Origin: Enterococcus avium ATCC 14025 | GTDB lineage: Bacteria > Bacillota > Bacilli > Lactobacillales > Enterococcaceae | Length of the DNA stretch: 64,000 nucleotides | Assembly: GCF_000406965.1 (NCBI RefSeq) | Contig: NZ_KE136357.1 | Span: 488,244-552,243, forward strand | Direction: 5' to 3' | Shown here: piece by piece, positions 9,583-19,293 of the stretch | Position numbering within the stretch: position 1 is the stretch's first letter | Layout of the letters: every line of letters starts with the position of its first letter | The notes under the pieces: generated by a model | Seen by the model: the letters and a program-made list of their open reading frames with translations, nothing else | What the model was told of the DNA's origin: nothing | Databases searched by the model: none | Position numbers and translations under genes: made by a program

Positions 9583-10998
9583 ATGGACATAGTGACGTTG
9601 GCCCGTTTTCAGTTTGCCATGACAACGGTTTTTCACTTTTTCTTCGTACCATTCTCAATTGGAATGGTATTAGTTGTTGCCATTATGGAAACGTTATATG
9701 TTAAAACGAAAAATGAAAAATATCGTCAATTGGCAAAGTTTTGGGGAAACATTTTCCTACTAAGTTTTGCGGTGGGCGTCGTGACTGGGATCATTCAAGA
9801 GTTTCAATTTGGAATGAACTGGTCAGATTATTCACGGTTCGTCGGGGATATTTTTGGCGCGCCTTTAGCAGTGGAGGCCTTATTGGCTTTCTTTTTGGAG
9901 TCCACATTCTTAGGGCTCTGGATTTTCACATGGGATCGGGTAAAACCAGGTCTGCATGTACTATTTATTTGGCTTGTAACGATTGCCTCAATGTTATCGG
10001 CTTTTTGGATTTTAGCGGCCAATAGTTTCATGCAGCATCCTGTTGGTTATGCGCTTCGTAATGGCCGAGCAGAAATGACCGACTTTGGTGCGGTAATAGC
10101 TAATCCAAAGGTCTGGTATGAATTCGGTCATGTAATCGCTGCGGCAATCACAATGGGCGGAATGATTGCCGCTGGACTTGCGGCATTCCAACTATTAAAA
10201 CGAAAAGACATAAAAATGCGGGAATTCTTTATGAAATCTATGCGCATCGGATTAGTAGTTACATTATTTGGCTCAATCATGGTTTTAGGTGCGGGAGATG
10301 CGCAAATGAAAGCCTTGATTGAAACGAATCCAATGAAGTTTGCAGCGATGGAAGGAACTTATGAGGATACTGGAGACCCGGCAGCCTGGACCTTGATTGC
10401 TTGGGATAATGAACGAGAACATAAGCAGGTGTTCGGGATTCAAATTCCCTATATGCTAAGTATTCTTTCTTATAATAAACCTTCTGGCTCGATTAAAGGA
10501 ATGGATACTGTGAACAAAGAGTTAGTTAAAAAATATGGCGATCGAAATTATTATCCACCGGTGAATGTTTTGTTCTGGAACTTCCGTATCATGGCGGGCT
10601 TTGGTATGCTGATGCTGCTAGTAGCCGTTCTTGGTTTGTTCTTTACTCGTAAGAAAAAACCAATATTATATGAGAAGCGTTGGATGCTGTGGGTGATGGG
10701 GCTTTGTACCTTTGCACCATTTTTAGCCAATACAGCCGGCTGGCTAGTGACCGAGTTAGGCCGCTATCCGTGGACGGTTTACGGCTTGTTTACGATTGAA
10801 GACAGTGTGTCGCCAAATGTTTCAGTGACCTCTTTATTAATTTCAAATATCATTTACTTCCTGCTGTTCTCAGGATTAGCAGTAACAATGATTTATTTAG
10901 TTAAGCGTGAATTAAACAAAGGACCAGGACTGGATCAAATGAATCAGGAGACTGACTCAACTGATCCTTTCGATAAGGGGGCGTTCAGTCATGAGTAG
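9583..10998 (+). CDS. cydA: Cytochrome bd ubiquinol/menaquinol oxidase subunit I
   Basis: The haem-bearing quinol oxidase subunit in the cytoplasmic membrane. The 471-residue protein has about nine membrane helices, an N-terminal haem-ligand histidine (FHFFFVPFSIG, about residue 18), the short-Q-loop form typical of Firmicutes, and TELGRYPW where many homologues read GRQPW. GGGGAGGAAA precedes the ATG. It is the first gene of cydABDC and overlaps cydB by eight bases. In lactic-acid bacteria this oxidase works only when haem is supplied. Confidence 0.97.
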   Translation: MDIVTLARFQFAMTTVFHFFFVPFSIGMVLVVAIMETLYVKTKNEKYRQLAKFWGNIFLLSFAVGVVTGIIQEFQFGMNWSDYSRFVGDIFGAPLAVEALLAFFLESTFLGLWIFTWDRVKPGLHVLFIWLVTIASMLSAFWILAANSFMQHPVGYALRNGRAEMTDFGAVIANPKVWYEFGHVIAAAITMGGMIAAGLAAFQLLKRKDIKMREFFMKSMRIGLVVTLFGSIMVLGAGDAQMKALIETNPMKFAAMEGTYEDTGDPAAWTLIAWDNEREHKQVFGIQIPYMLSILSYNKPSGSIKGMDTVNKELVKKYGDRNYYPPVNVLFWNFRIMAGFGMLMLLVAVLGLFFTRKKKPILYEKRWMLWVMGLCTFAPFLANTAGWLVTELGRYPWTVYGLFTIEDSVSPNVSVTSLLISNIIYFLLFSGLAVTMIYLVKRELNKGPGLDQMNQETDSTDPFDKGAFSHE

Positions 10999-12013
10999 TT
11001 TACAATTATTGTGGTTTTTATTGATCGGCGTCCTGTTTTCTGGCTTTTTCTTTTTAGAAGGGTTTGATTTTGGTGTCGGTATGTCGGTTCAAACCTTGGC
11101 CCATGATGAACACGAAAAGGACCAGATCGTAGAAACAATTGGACCGGTGTGGGATGGCAATGAAGTCTGGCTGTTGACAGCTGGCGGTGCGATGTTTGCC
11201 TCATTTCCGTATTGGTATGCGTCACTGTTTAGTGGGTACTATTTAATTTTGTTTATCATTCTATTTGGCTTAATTATACGCGGCGTTTCCTTTGAATTCC
11301 GCAGTCACATGCCGAAGGAACACAAACAATTATGGAATTGGACATTGACTATCGGTAGCTTTCTTGTGCCATTTTTCTTTGGTATTTTATTTATTAGTAT
11401 GATTCAAGGAATGCCATTGGATGCGAATCACAACATGACAGCGACCTTTACTGATTACATCAATTTGTATTCTCTTGTCGGCGGTGTGGCCTTAACGTTA
11501 TTGTGTTATTTGCATGGCTTGAACTATATTGCGCTGCGTACGGAAGGCCCTGTTCGCTACCGCGCAAAAAACTATGCGCAGCTGCTGTACGGCGTTCTTT
11601 ATTTTGGCTTAGTCGCATTTGCGATTTTGATGTATTTCAAAACGGATTTCTTTCAAAATAATTTTGCGGTGACATTGATTTTATTAGCGGTGATCGTGCT
11701 GCTGACAATTATCGCAAATGTATCTGTCTTTAGAAATAAAGAGATGCTGGCGTTTATCACTAGCGGGTTAACCTTGATTGCGCTAGTCGCTTTATTATTC
11801 AGTGGCTTGTTCCCGCGAGTCTTGATCAGCTCTATTCCAGGAAATGACTTGTTAATCGAACATGCTTCTTCAAGTCCGTATACGCTGAAGGTCATGTCTT
11901 ATATTTCACTGACTATTTTACCCTTTGTACTAGGCTACACTGCCTGGACATATTATATTTTCCGCAAACGGATCAAACATCCTCATGAGATCGGAGTACA
12001 ATCAAATTATTAG
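10991..12013 (+). CDS. cydB: Cytochrome bd oxidase subunit II
   Basis: The second integral-membrane subunit of the bd oxidase. The 340-residue protein has eight or nine predicted helices and the opening FFLEGFDFGVGM, followed by GPVWDGNEVWLL, both classic CydB motifs. Its start overlaps the end of cydA, with AAGGGGG inside cydA as ribosome binding site, so the two subunits are translationally coupled. Confidence 0.97.
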   Translation: MSSLQLLWFLLIGVLFSGFFFLEGFDFGVGMSVQTLAHDEHEKDQIVETIGPVWDGNEVWLLTAGGAMFASFPYWYASLFSGYYLILFIILFGLIIRGVSFEFRSHMPKEHKQLWNWTLTIGSFLVPFFFGILFISMIQGMPLDANHNMTATFTDYINLYSLVGGVALTLLCYLHGLNYIALRTEGPVRYRAKNYAQLLYGVLYFGLVAFAILMYFKTDFFQNNFAVTLILLAVIVLLTIIANVSVFRNKEMLAFITSGLTLIALVALLFSGLFPRVLISSIPGNDLLIEHASSSPYTLKVMSYISLTILPFVLGYTAWTYYIFRKRIKHPHEIGVQSNY

Positions 12014-12057
12014 CAGTTTTATTTGAATTAACTTTACTAGGAAATAGGAGTTCAATC

Positions 12058-13770
12058 ATGATCGACAAGAAGTTATTACAACTTCCCGGTATCAAAAAAA
12101 TTCTGATGTTGCTTGCAGGATCTGCTATCCTGCAAGCAATCTTTATAATCGGACAAGCGTACGGGTTGTCTAGGACAATCACGCATTTATGGGACGGGGA
12201 AGAATTAAACAAACAACTACAGTGGATACTGTTGTTTTTCATATCCTTTGCGTTGCGTCATTTGATGACCTATTTGCGGGAGCATGTATTAGAAGAATAT
12301 GCTTATCAGCAGGCTAAAGATTTACGTGGTCAATTGTTGCGAAAAATCTTTCGCTTAGGTCCGCAGGTGGTGCAAAAACAAGGAACTGGAAGCGTGGTTA
12401 CGACTGCACTAGATGGGATTGATCAGGTGGAGGAGTATTTGCATCTGATTTTACCAAAAATGCTGAATATGATGATTATCCCTTGGATTCTATTAGTAGC
12501 AATTTTTCTATTGGATTGGGAATCTGGTGTGGTATTACTGCTTGTGTTTCCGCTGATTATTATTTTCATGATCATCTTAGGATACGCGGCTCAAAGTAAG
12601 GCCGACAAGCAATACAAGGTATTTCAAGTGCTATCGAACCACTTTATCGATTCTTTACGAGGAATTGATACGTTGAAATTCTTTGGCATCAGCAAGCAAT
12701 ACAGCAAGAGTATTTTTACGACCAGTGAACGTTTTCGCAAAGCGACAATGAGCACACTAAAAATCGCGATTCTTTCGACGTTTGCGCTAGATTTCTTTAC
12801 CACGCTATCTGTTGCCGTAGTAGCTGTTTTATTGGGGCTGCGTTTAATCAATGAGGGGATTTTCTTATTTCCGGCATTGACGGTGCTGATTCTTGCTCCT
12901 GAGTATTTTCTGCCCATTCGTGATTTTTCCAGTGATTATCACGCGACTTTGGATGGGAAAAATGCGATGGACGATGTTAATCAGATTTTAGAACTGCCAG
13001 AGACGCAGGATGCGCAGCTTAAGCTACCAACCTGGTCAGCTGATAGTCAGTTGAGTGTGAAGATGCAGTACAATTACGCAGAAAAGCTTGGTGCAGAAGT
13101 TGATTTCAAGGTACGGGGTTATCAAAAAATCGGAATTATCGGCATGAGCGGCTCTGGAAAATCAACATTGATCAACTTGCTGAGCGGTTTTTTACGTCCT
13201 GATGCTAGTCAGATTCGTTTTAATGATCAAGCGTTAACCGCTTTTGACCAGCCTCAATGGCAGGAGCAATTGATTTATATTCCGCAAAATCCATATATCT
13301 TCCAGCGATCAGTACGGGAAAATATCGCTTTTTATCATCCGCAGGCCAGCGATGAAGAGATTTTAAAGGCAATCGAAGTGACTGGTTTGACGGATTTAGT
13401 GAATGACCTGCCAGATGGTTTGGATACGAAACTAGGCGAGGGAGCACGCACACTGAGTGGTGGACAGGCTCAGAGAATCGCGTTAGCTCGTGCCTTTTTG
13501 GATCAAGAACGAAAGATAGTATTGTTCGATGAACCAACAGCGCATTTGGATATCGAAACGGAAGTCGAATTAAAGGAACGAATGTTGCCGCTGATGGAAA
13601 CTCATTTAGTCTTTTTCGCGACACATCGGCTTCATTGGCTAACCGAAATGGATTATCTGCTGGTAATGGATCACGGAAAACTCGTTGAACAGGGAACCTT
13701 GAAAGAGCTGCAAAAAAGAAAGGGTGCCTTTACAAAATTAAGTCAGGCGTTGCGAGGTGAAGAGACATGA
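12058..13770 (+). CDS. cydD: Thiol reductant ABC exporter subunit, CydD type
   Basis: One half of the heterodimeric ABC exporter needed to assemble cytochrome bd, which in Escherichia coli exports cysteine or glutathione. Six membrane helices occupy the first ~320 residues. The nucleotide-binding domain has Walker A GMSGSGKST, signature LSGGQ and Walker B IVLFDEPTAHLD. 570 residues. In Bacillus naming this first gene is called cydC. It lies 44 bases after cydB and overlaps the next gene by four bases. Confidence 0.93.
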   Translation: MIDKKLLQLPGIKKILMLLAGSAILQAIFIIGQAYGLSRTITHLWDGEELNKQLQWILLFFISFALRHLMTYLREHVLEEYAYQQAKDLRGQLLRKIFRLGPQVVQKQGTGSVVTTALDGIDQVEEYLHLILPKMLNMMIIPWILLVAIFLLDWESGVVLLLVFPLIIIFMIILGYAAQSKADKQYKVFQVLSNHFIDSLRGIDTLKFFGISKQYSKSIFTTSERFRKATMSTLKIAILSTFALDFFTTLSVAVVAVLLGLRLINEGIFLFPALTVLILAPEYFLPIRDFSSDYHATLDGKNAMDDVNQILELPETQDAQLKLPTWSADSQLSVKMQYNYAEKLGAEVDFKVRGYQKIGIIGMSGSGKSTLINLLSGFLRPDASQIRFNDQALTAFDQPQWQEQLIYIPQNPYIFQRSVRENIAFYHPQASDEEILKAIEVTGLTDLVNDLPDGLDTKLGEGARTLSGGQAQRIALARAFLDQERKIVLFDEPTAHLDIETEVELKERMLPLMETHLVFFATHRLHWLTEMDYLLVMDHGKLVEQGTLKELQKRKGAFTKLSQALRGEET

Positions 13771-15515
13771 AGCAAATCGGATTATTCGACGTCCTAAAAA
13801 CCGATGAATGGGTCAAGCCCTTTTTCAAGCAATATAAGAAATCTTTGATTCTAGCTTTGACATTAGGCTTTATCACTTTTTTCTGTGCGGGGGCCTTGAT
13901 GTTCAATTCAGGCTATCTGATTAGTCGGGCAGCATCGTTGCCGGAAAATATTCTGATGATTTATATTCCTATCGTGTTAACACGAGCTTTTGGAATCGGT
14001 CGACCTGTCTTTCGATATGTGGAACGGCTAGTCAGCCATAACTGGGTCTTGAAGATGACCTCGAATTTACGCGTAAAGCTTTATAATTCGTTAGAGCAGG
14101 ATGCGATTTTCTTTAAACAGAACCATCGCACTGGAGACATTCTCGGACTGCTTTCTGAAGATATCAACCATATTCAAAATTTGTATTTAAGGACGATTTT
14201 TCCAACGATTATCGCGTGGCTGCTCTATGTTTTTGTAATTATTGGGATCGGCTATTTCTCTTTCTTCTTTGCTTTAGCGATGCTGCTCCTTTTAGGGATC
14301 GTCGTATTTCTACTGCCTCTATGGTCAGTCATCATCAATGGTGCTCGTCAAGAACAGCAGAAGCAGATGAAGAATGAATTATACAGTGATCTGACTGATA
14401 ATGTGTTGGGCGTGTCGGATTGGATTTTTAGTCAACGTGGACAGGATTATGTGAACCATCATGAAAAATCCGAAGAGGCATTACGAGAGGTCAATTGCAA
14501 ACTTCAAAGCTTCCAACGTAAGCGTAATTTTATTTTACAGCTGATGTTTGGCGTGATTACGATCGCTCTGCTCGTGTGGACCAGTCGTCAATTCCCTGGG
14601 AATCATGGAGGAGCGGCAAATTGGATCGCAGCTTTTGTATTATCAGTTTTTCCGTTGATTGATGCCTTTGCGCCATTGCCAGCAGCGGCTCAAGAAACGA
14701 ATAGCTACAAAGATTCAATCAAAAACTTGAATGATCTTCCTACGATTCAGAAGCGTCATGAAGCAACTCCAAAAATTTCAGGCGCTTTGACATTGAAAAT
14801 TGACAATGTTCACTATCATTATCCTGAAGGTAAGAAAAGTGTTTTATCAGGAATTGATCTAACGCTGCGACCTGGCGAAAAAATCGCAATCTTGGGACGG
14901 AGTGGTTCCGGCAAAAGTACATTAGCGAATCTGATTCGTGGCGATCTGCGAGCCACTGAAGGGACAATTACGCTAAATGGAGAAGAAACCTACAAATTTG
15001 GTGACGACATCAGCAATTATCTAGGTGTTATCCATCAAACACCGTATCTTTTCCATACAACAATCGCGAATAACCTGCGGATTGGAAATGAGGCAGCAAC
15101 AGATGAAGCTCTTTGGCAAGTATTAGCTCGAGTAGAATTGAAGGAATTAGTGGAGAATTTGCCAGAAGGCTTACTGACAATGGTGGATGAAGCAGGTTTA
15201 CGTTTCTCTGGCGGCGAACGCCAACGTTTAGCATTGGCGCGCATCTTATTACAAGAAGTTCCGATCATATTATTGGACGAACCAACTGTTGGTCTCGATC
15301 CGGTAACCGAGCAGGCATTAATCAATACCTTTTTCAATGAGCTGCAGGATAAAACAGTTATTTGGATCACCCACCATTTGCAGGGTATTGAAGCGATGGA
15401 TCAAGTTATTTTCATCGAAGATGGTCATTTAACGATGCAGGGAAGTCCGAGTGAATTAGAACAATCCAATGCTCATTATCGGAAACTAAAGCAAATCGAT
15501 CAGGGAATTATTTAA
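13767..15515 (+). CDS. cydC: Thiol reductant ABC exporter subunit, CydC type
   Basis: The partner half-transporter of CydD. N-terminal membrane helices are followed by an ATPase domain with Walker A GRSGSGKST, signature FSGGERQR and Walker B IILLDEPTVGLD; 582 residues. It starts inside the end of cydD (ATGA overlap) and is the last gene of cydABDC, closed by a strong terminator. In Bacillus naming it would be cydD. Confidence 0.93.
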   Translation: MKQIGLFDVLKTDEWVKPFFKQYKKSLILALTLGFITFFCAGALMFNSGYLISRAASLPENILMIYIPIVLTRAFGIGRPVFRYVERLVSHNWVLKMTSNLRVKLYNSLEQDAIFFKQNHRTGDILGLLSEDINHIQNLYLRTIFPTIIAWLLYVFVIIGIGYFSFFFALAMLLLLGIVVFLLPLWSVIINGARQEQQKQMKNELYSDLTDNVLGVSDWIFSQRGQDYVNHHEKSEEALREVNCKLQSFQRKRNFILQLMFGVITIALLVWTSRQFPGNHGGAANWIAAFVLSVFPLIDAFAPLPAAAQETNSYKDSIKNLNDLPTIQKRHEATPKISGALTLKIDNVHYHYPEGKKSVLSGIDLTLRPGEKIAILGRSGSGKSTLANLIRGDLRATEGTITLNGEETYKFGDDISNYLGVIHQTPYLFHTTIANNLRIGNEAATDEALWQVLARVELKELVENLPEGLLTMVDEAGLRFSGGERQRLALARILLQEVPIILLDEPTVGLDPVTEQALINTFFNELQDKTVIWITHHLQGIEAMDQVIFIEDGHLTMQGSPSELEQSNAHYRKLKQIDQGII

Positions 15516-15521
15516 AACTAC

Positions 15522-15553
15522 AACTTCCTCAGGTAATTCTGAGGAAGTTTTTT
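15522..15553 (+). terminator. Terminator of the cyd operon
   Basis: AACTTCCTCAG (15522-15532) pairs perfectly with CTGAGGAAGTT (15539-15549), followed by a T run. Confidence 0.92.
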
Positions 15554-15611
15554 GCTTGTCGGGCGAGTCGCAGTTTTGTAAAGTGAGTGAATGTAAAAAA
15601 TTTGGAACTTC

Positions 15612-15645
15612 TTATAGACTCCCACGTTACGTGCTAGTCTATAAT
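15612..15645 (+). promoter_or_regulatory. 33-bp palindromic operator inside a long-spacer promoter (MerR-type candidate)
   Basis: TTATAGACT (15612-15620) and AGTCTATAA (15636-15644) are perfect inverted arms. Inside them CACGT (15623-15627) and ACGTG (15629-15633) share the same centre, base 15628. Only two base pairs of the 33-bp palindrome mismatch. TAGACT (15615-15620) and TATAAT (15640-15645) make -35 and -10 elements with a 19-base spacer. An over-long spacer filled by an operator is the hallmark of promoters activated by MerR-family proteins. No merR gene is in the window. Confidence 0.65.
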
Positions 15646-15679
15646 GATAGTAAGGACAGAGGTATGGGAGGAAGTTATA

Positions 15680-16210
15680 ATGGCAAGACCAACAACTAAA
15701 CACGACTTGATTCAGGTAGGAAATGACATGTACGAGAAAATGATTATGCTACTAGATTCAATTCCAAAGGAAGAATTGAACCGTACTTTTACTTTTGATA
15801 CAAAAAATGAAAAACAGGCGCATTGGGAACGTGATAAAAATCTTCGTGATGTATTGATCCACCTATATGAGTGGCACCAATTATTGTTAAAATGGGTGCG
15901 AGCGAATCAGGCAGGAGAGAGTAAGCAATTCTTAAAGGAAGGCTATAATTGGAAATCTTATGGGGAAATGAACCTTGAATTTTGGGAAAAACACCAAACA
16001 ACCAGCTATGAAACAGCACTTGAGCTATTAATAGAAAGCCATAAACAAGTGATGGAGCTTGCCAATGATTTTTCAAATGGAGAGTTGTTTTCAAAGGGAA
16101 TCTTTCCGTGGGTTGGTGGCAGTACACTAGGAAGTTATTTCGTTTCTGCCACATCGAGTCATTATAATTGGGCGATGAAGAAAATCAGAAAGTTCAAAAA
16201 ATCATTATAA
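15680..16210 (+). CDS. ClbS/DfsB family four-helix-bundle protein
   Basis: A 176-residue protein resembling the ClbS/DfsB (DUF1706) family, which belongs to the DinB-like four-helix fold. Clues are the opening ARPTTKHDLI, RDVLIHLYEWHQLLLKWV in helix 2 and SHYNWAMKKIRK at the C terminus. ClbS protects cells from the genotoxin colibactin; the role of other members is mostly unknown. An upstream in-frame ATG at 15644 lies within the promoter, and GGGAGGAAG at 15667 selects 15680. The gene stands alone behind the palindromic promoter, so expression is probably induced by a chemical signal (inference). Confidence 0.75.
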   Translation: MARPTTKHDLIQVGNDMYEKMIMLLDSIPKEELNRTFTFDTKNEKQAHWERDKNLRDVLIHLYEWHQLLLKWVRANQAGESKQFLKEGYNWKSYGEMNLEFWEKHQTTSYETALELLIESHKQVMELANDFSNGELFSKGIFPWVGGSTLGSYFVSATSSHYNWAMKKIRKFKKSL

Positions 16211-16216
16211 ATTATG

Positions 16217-16253
16217 AACAGCTTAGCATCCCAGTATGTTAAGCTGTTTTTTA
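16217..16253 (+). terminator. Rho-independent terminator
   Basis: AACAGCTTA (16217-16225) pairs with TAAGCTGTT (16240-16248), followed by TTTTT, just downstream of the ClbS-like gene. Confidence 0.88.
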
Positions 16254-16350
16254 GATAATACGATTAGAACTTAATCATTGATAACTTTTGGAAGAAGGAC
16301 TGACTTTATCCTTTTCTGGTACAATTAAGAAAACGGGTTGGAGGCACGAC

Positions 16351-17394
16351 ATGAAAAAAAGGAAAATTATTTTAGCTGCTAGTGTTCTCGGTACTGCCGC
16401 AGTTATCGTTAAAAAGAAATTGATTAATGAAACCGTCACTAAGCAATTGATTCCTCGGCATTGGGATGAAGCAGAAATCAATGAACGATTGCGGGATTTC
16501 ACCCGATTTTTAGCTGACGGAAATGAGGAGAAGATTGCTTCATTTGTTTTAGGCAAGTCGATAAAACCATTCAATTTATTGAAGAAGCAAGAATTAACCT
16601 TTTTAACGGCACATTTTTTGAGTATGTACAAAGTAAAAGGAAACAGCAGCAATAATTTACGCGGGTTAGTCTCTTATCGTGTGGCAACACCGAAAAAGGA
16701 ATATACTTATCTGATCAAAGTAGCGCGACTTGGTGTTGAAAAACTAGATTGGTATATTCAAAAAGTAGTAGAGCAAGATCACGGCATTAACTATCCGAAT
16801 CAATATTTACTTCAGCTGACCTCTCCACGCCCTAATGAAGAGCTTTGTCTGATTGAAACTGATGAAGGAACCATTACGATGAGAGTCTTTCCGCAGGATG
16901 CGCCAAAAGCGGTTAAGAATTGGCGTGGGCTGGCTAAGCAAGGATTCTATGATGGGACACCCTTTGCTCGGGTAATCAAGGATTTTGTGATCCAAGGCGG
17001 AGCATTAGATGGTTCTGGAGACGAAGCAACATCGATTTATGGCGGTTATTTCGAAGACGAGGTGGATGAAGGGCTGTATCATTTTGACGGAGCCGTTTGT
17101 CTGGGGAATCATGGACCCAATACCAACGGGAATCAGTTCTATATCGTGGAACGAAATCATATCGACAACGACCAGTTATACCGTATGAATCTCCCTCACA
17201 AAGTGCGCTCTCACTACGAAGCGGTGGGAGGAATTCCAGAGCTAGATGGACGCTACACAGTCTTTGGACAGGTTATTGAGGGGATGTCTGTGGTACGCGA
17301 GATTGCTAGTCAAGAAACAGACGATAATGATGCGCCGTTAAATCCGATCAAGATTCAAAGAATTACGTTTAAGCGAATACGAAAGATCAAATAA
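16351..17394 (+). CDS. Membrane-anchored cyclophilin-type peptidyl-prolyl isomerase
   Basis: A predicted cell-surface folding helper. The N terminus has a basic start and one hydrophobic segment (about residues 5-22). A domain of about 130 residues of unknown fold follows, then a cyclophilin domain from about residue 165: FYDGTPFARVIKDFVIQGG, then GAVCLGNHGPNTNGNQFYIV. 347 residues from ATG 16351, chosen because of GGAGG at 16340; an earlier in-frame ATG at 16288 lacks a ribosome binding site. TACAAT at 16320-16325 is a likely -10. The N-terminal domain may bind substrate (inference). Confidence 0.85.
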   Translation: MKKRKIILAASVLGTAAVIVKKKLINETVTKQLIPRHWDEAEINERLRDFTRFLADGNEEKIASFVLGKSIKPFNLLKKQELTFLTAHFLSMYKVKGNSSNNLRGLVSYRVATPKKEYTYLIKVARLGVEKLDWYIQKVVEQDHGINYPNQYLLQLTSPRPNEELCLIETDEGTITMRVFPQDAPKAVKNWRGLAKQGFYDGTPFARVIKDFVIQGGALDGSGDEATSIYGGYFEDEVDEGLYHFDGAVCLGNHGPNTNGNQFYIVERNHIDNDQLYRMNLPHKVRSHYEAVGGIPELDGRYTVFGQVIEGMSVVREIASQETDDNDAPLNPIKIQRITFKRIRKIK

Positions 17395-17436
17395 AGTCGT
17401 TTGGCAATTTTTAACACTAAGATTTTGAATAAGCAA

Positions 17437-17485
17437 ACAGAACCAGTGATGGCAACTAAATTGTCCTCGCTGGTTCTGTTTGTGT
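17437..17485 (+). terminator. Likely terminator after the cyclophilin gene
   Basis: ACAGAACCAG (17437-17446) pairs with CTGGTTCTGT (17470-17479). The loop is long and the T run is broken by G, so strength is uncertain. Confidence 0.6.
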
Positions 17486-17549
17486 GATTGTTTTAAAGTT
17501 ATTTTATCCAAATCGAAATGAAGAGTACAGCTAGAAAAGTAAACAAAAA

Positions 17550-17583
17550 AAGTTAAGGAAGGCTTAATTCCGGCTTCTTAACT
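17550..17583 (-). terminator. Hairpin with T run on the minus strand
   Basis: AGTTAAG and AAG pair with CTT and CTTAACT around one bulge. On the minus strand the stem is followed by seven T, so it reads as a terminator for leftward transcription, yet no minus-strand gene ends here. It may stop antisense transcription or mark a small RNA. Confidence 0.35.
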
Positions 17584-17674
17584 GTCTTTATAATACCACA
17601 TTTTTGACTCTTTTTCAAGATTGTCTTTTTTGCTAGTCTGTGTTATTAGGACTATGAAAGGGGTGAACAAATGA

Positions 17675-18106
17675 ATGTCAAATTTTGATGTTTCGTTATT
17701 TAACCAATTCCTATCAGAGCAAAAGGAAGAACCGCGAACAACGATCAATCAAGTGCTTCAAGTCAATCACAAAAGCTTTCAATTATCGGTGGCGGATTTT
17801 AGGGAAATCGCTGAGGAACGCAAACAGCATTTTAAGAATTATCACTTACTTGATTTCAGTTGGGAGAATTCTCAGACGGTCGCACATTTCTTAGCAAAGG
17901 AGCCATTTTCATACAAAAGTGATTACTTAGAGCATTTCTCTATTTGTCAGGAACTCTTTTATTATTTGCGGGCCTACCATTCTGGATCAATAACAGATCA
18001 AGAAATACTTGAAGAGATCGAACGCCGCTATCAAAAATATCAAGGAGATGTAGAAGCACTTCAAGGTTCATTTGAAGACTTTCCGGAATTGGAGGAAGAG
18101 GAATGA
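17675..18106 (+). CDS. Protein of unknown function (DUF6323-like, tentative)
   Basis: A 143-residue acidic protein that I do not recognise with certainty. No signal peptide or membrane segment is seen; the C terminus is a run of glutamates. AAAGGGGTG precedes the start. Its stop overlaps the start of the next gene (ATGA), so the pair is one translationally coupled unit. The pair recalls the small/large neighbours named DUF6323 and DUF6179 in Firmicutes, but this is from memory and unchecked. Confidence 0.6.
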   Translation: MSNFDVSLFNQFLSEQKEEPRTTINQVLQVNHKSFQLSVADFREIAEERKQHFKNYHLLDFSWENSQTVAHFLAKEPFSYKSDYLEHFSICQELFYYLRAYHSGSITDQEILEEIERRYQKYQGDVEALQGSFEDFPELEEEE

Positions 18107-19293
18107 GGAACGAACTTTTAGATCCAGCTTTTTATCCATTTTTCATGAAGAAATTGCAGGAACGGTTAAGCGGTTCAAGCGTTATGCCAATTGATCAAGC
18201 AGAAAGAATCCAACAGTCCCTTGAGTTTGTTCTAAAAAATGGTGGAGAGGGAACTTTGCCGGAGCGCTTCGAACAAGGAAAGCAGCAATTGAAGCAACGC
18301 ATAGAGAAATTACAACAGCTCTATGAGAAAATCCTTATAAGTTATCAAAGCTTTGGAATTGATTCTCTTGAGGAAAGCTTACGAGAAATTGGCAGTTTTT
18401 TTACAGATTATGATATTGATTACGGAGCAGCTGAGGTCGATCAGGCCTTTCTTGATTACCAACTTGCTGAAGCTGTTCCGGCTAACTTTGTCGGTCTTGA
18501 TTTTTATGAGCGCTACCTACAAAATTTAGCAGCGGAAGTATTCTTTATTGCAAATATTCCAGAGAATCAAATTTACGAACTGTTAGAGACATATCAGGAG
18601 AAGTTAGGATTTGATTATCGCAAAGATGTGAACAATCTGTTTGAGATTGTCTTCAGGCAGGTTATAGGTAAATTGTTAATTGGAAAAAAGGAAAATGACC
18701 GTTTACTGCTAAATCCATTCGAAGCACAATATGCTCTGAATCAGCTTCAAGAAAAAAATCATCATCAAGAACTGAATCAATTGTTTGAATTGAATGAATA
18801 TTATTATCGCATTTTTGAACAATTAAGAGGAATTAGTCAACGCTTAGAAGAGCCTGAGAAGGCATTTGACTTCTTTCTCACCATTACTCCTAAGAAGAAG
18901 GAGCTAGAATTGACTCCCACCATGACATCTAGTCGTTTCAATCAATTGCTAGAAGCCTACTCTGCAGCTGATCAGCAGGAAAAAATACGTCTAATTTCGA
19001 AGAATATTTCTGCTCCAGCAGATTTTGAAGAACTTCTAGATTTCACTTCAGAAAAGTCCGAATTTTACGAAAAACTTTTAAAAGAGCTAGATAAAAATTT
19101 TATAAAGGCTTTAATTTTATATGAAATGAAAAAGAATAGCTTCGAGAAATTCCATCAAATCATTTATACATCAAGGGGTACAGCGATTTTAAATCTTTTA
19201 AAAGATTATTTAAAAACTTATACAAAAGAAGAACGTTTAGCGCTTTTTGCTTCTATAAAAGACTATCAAATAACCCATTATGACTTTTCATAA
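18103..19293 (+). CDS. Protein of unknown function (DUF6179-like, tentative)
   Basis: A 396-residue, mostly helical, charged protein with no signal peptide, membrane helix or recognisable active site. It is rich in E, L and Q, with a coiled-coil-prone stretch at about residues 55-80. It is coupled by a four-base overlap to the 143-residue gene upstream, suggesting the two products act together. Downstream there is no clear terminator for 200 bases. Confidence 0.65.
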   Translation: MRNELLDPAFYPFFMKKLQERLSGSSVMPIDQAERIQQSLEFVLKNGGEGTLPERFEQGKQQLKQRIEKLQQLYEKILISYQSFGIDSLEESLREIGSFFTDYDIDYGAAEVDQAFLDYQLAEAVPANFVGLDFYERYLQNLAAEVFFIANIPENQIYELLETYQEKLGFDYRKDVNNLFEIVFRQVIGKLLIGKKENDRLLLNPFEAQYALNQLQEKNHHQELNQLFELNEYYYRIFEQLRGISQRLEEPEKAFDFFLTITPKKKELELTPTMTSSRFNQLLEAYSAADQQEKIRLISKNISAPADFEELLDFTSEKSEFYEKLLKELDKNFIKALILYEMKKNSFEKFHQIIYTSRGTAILNLLKDYLKTYTKEERLALFASIKDYQITHYDFS

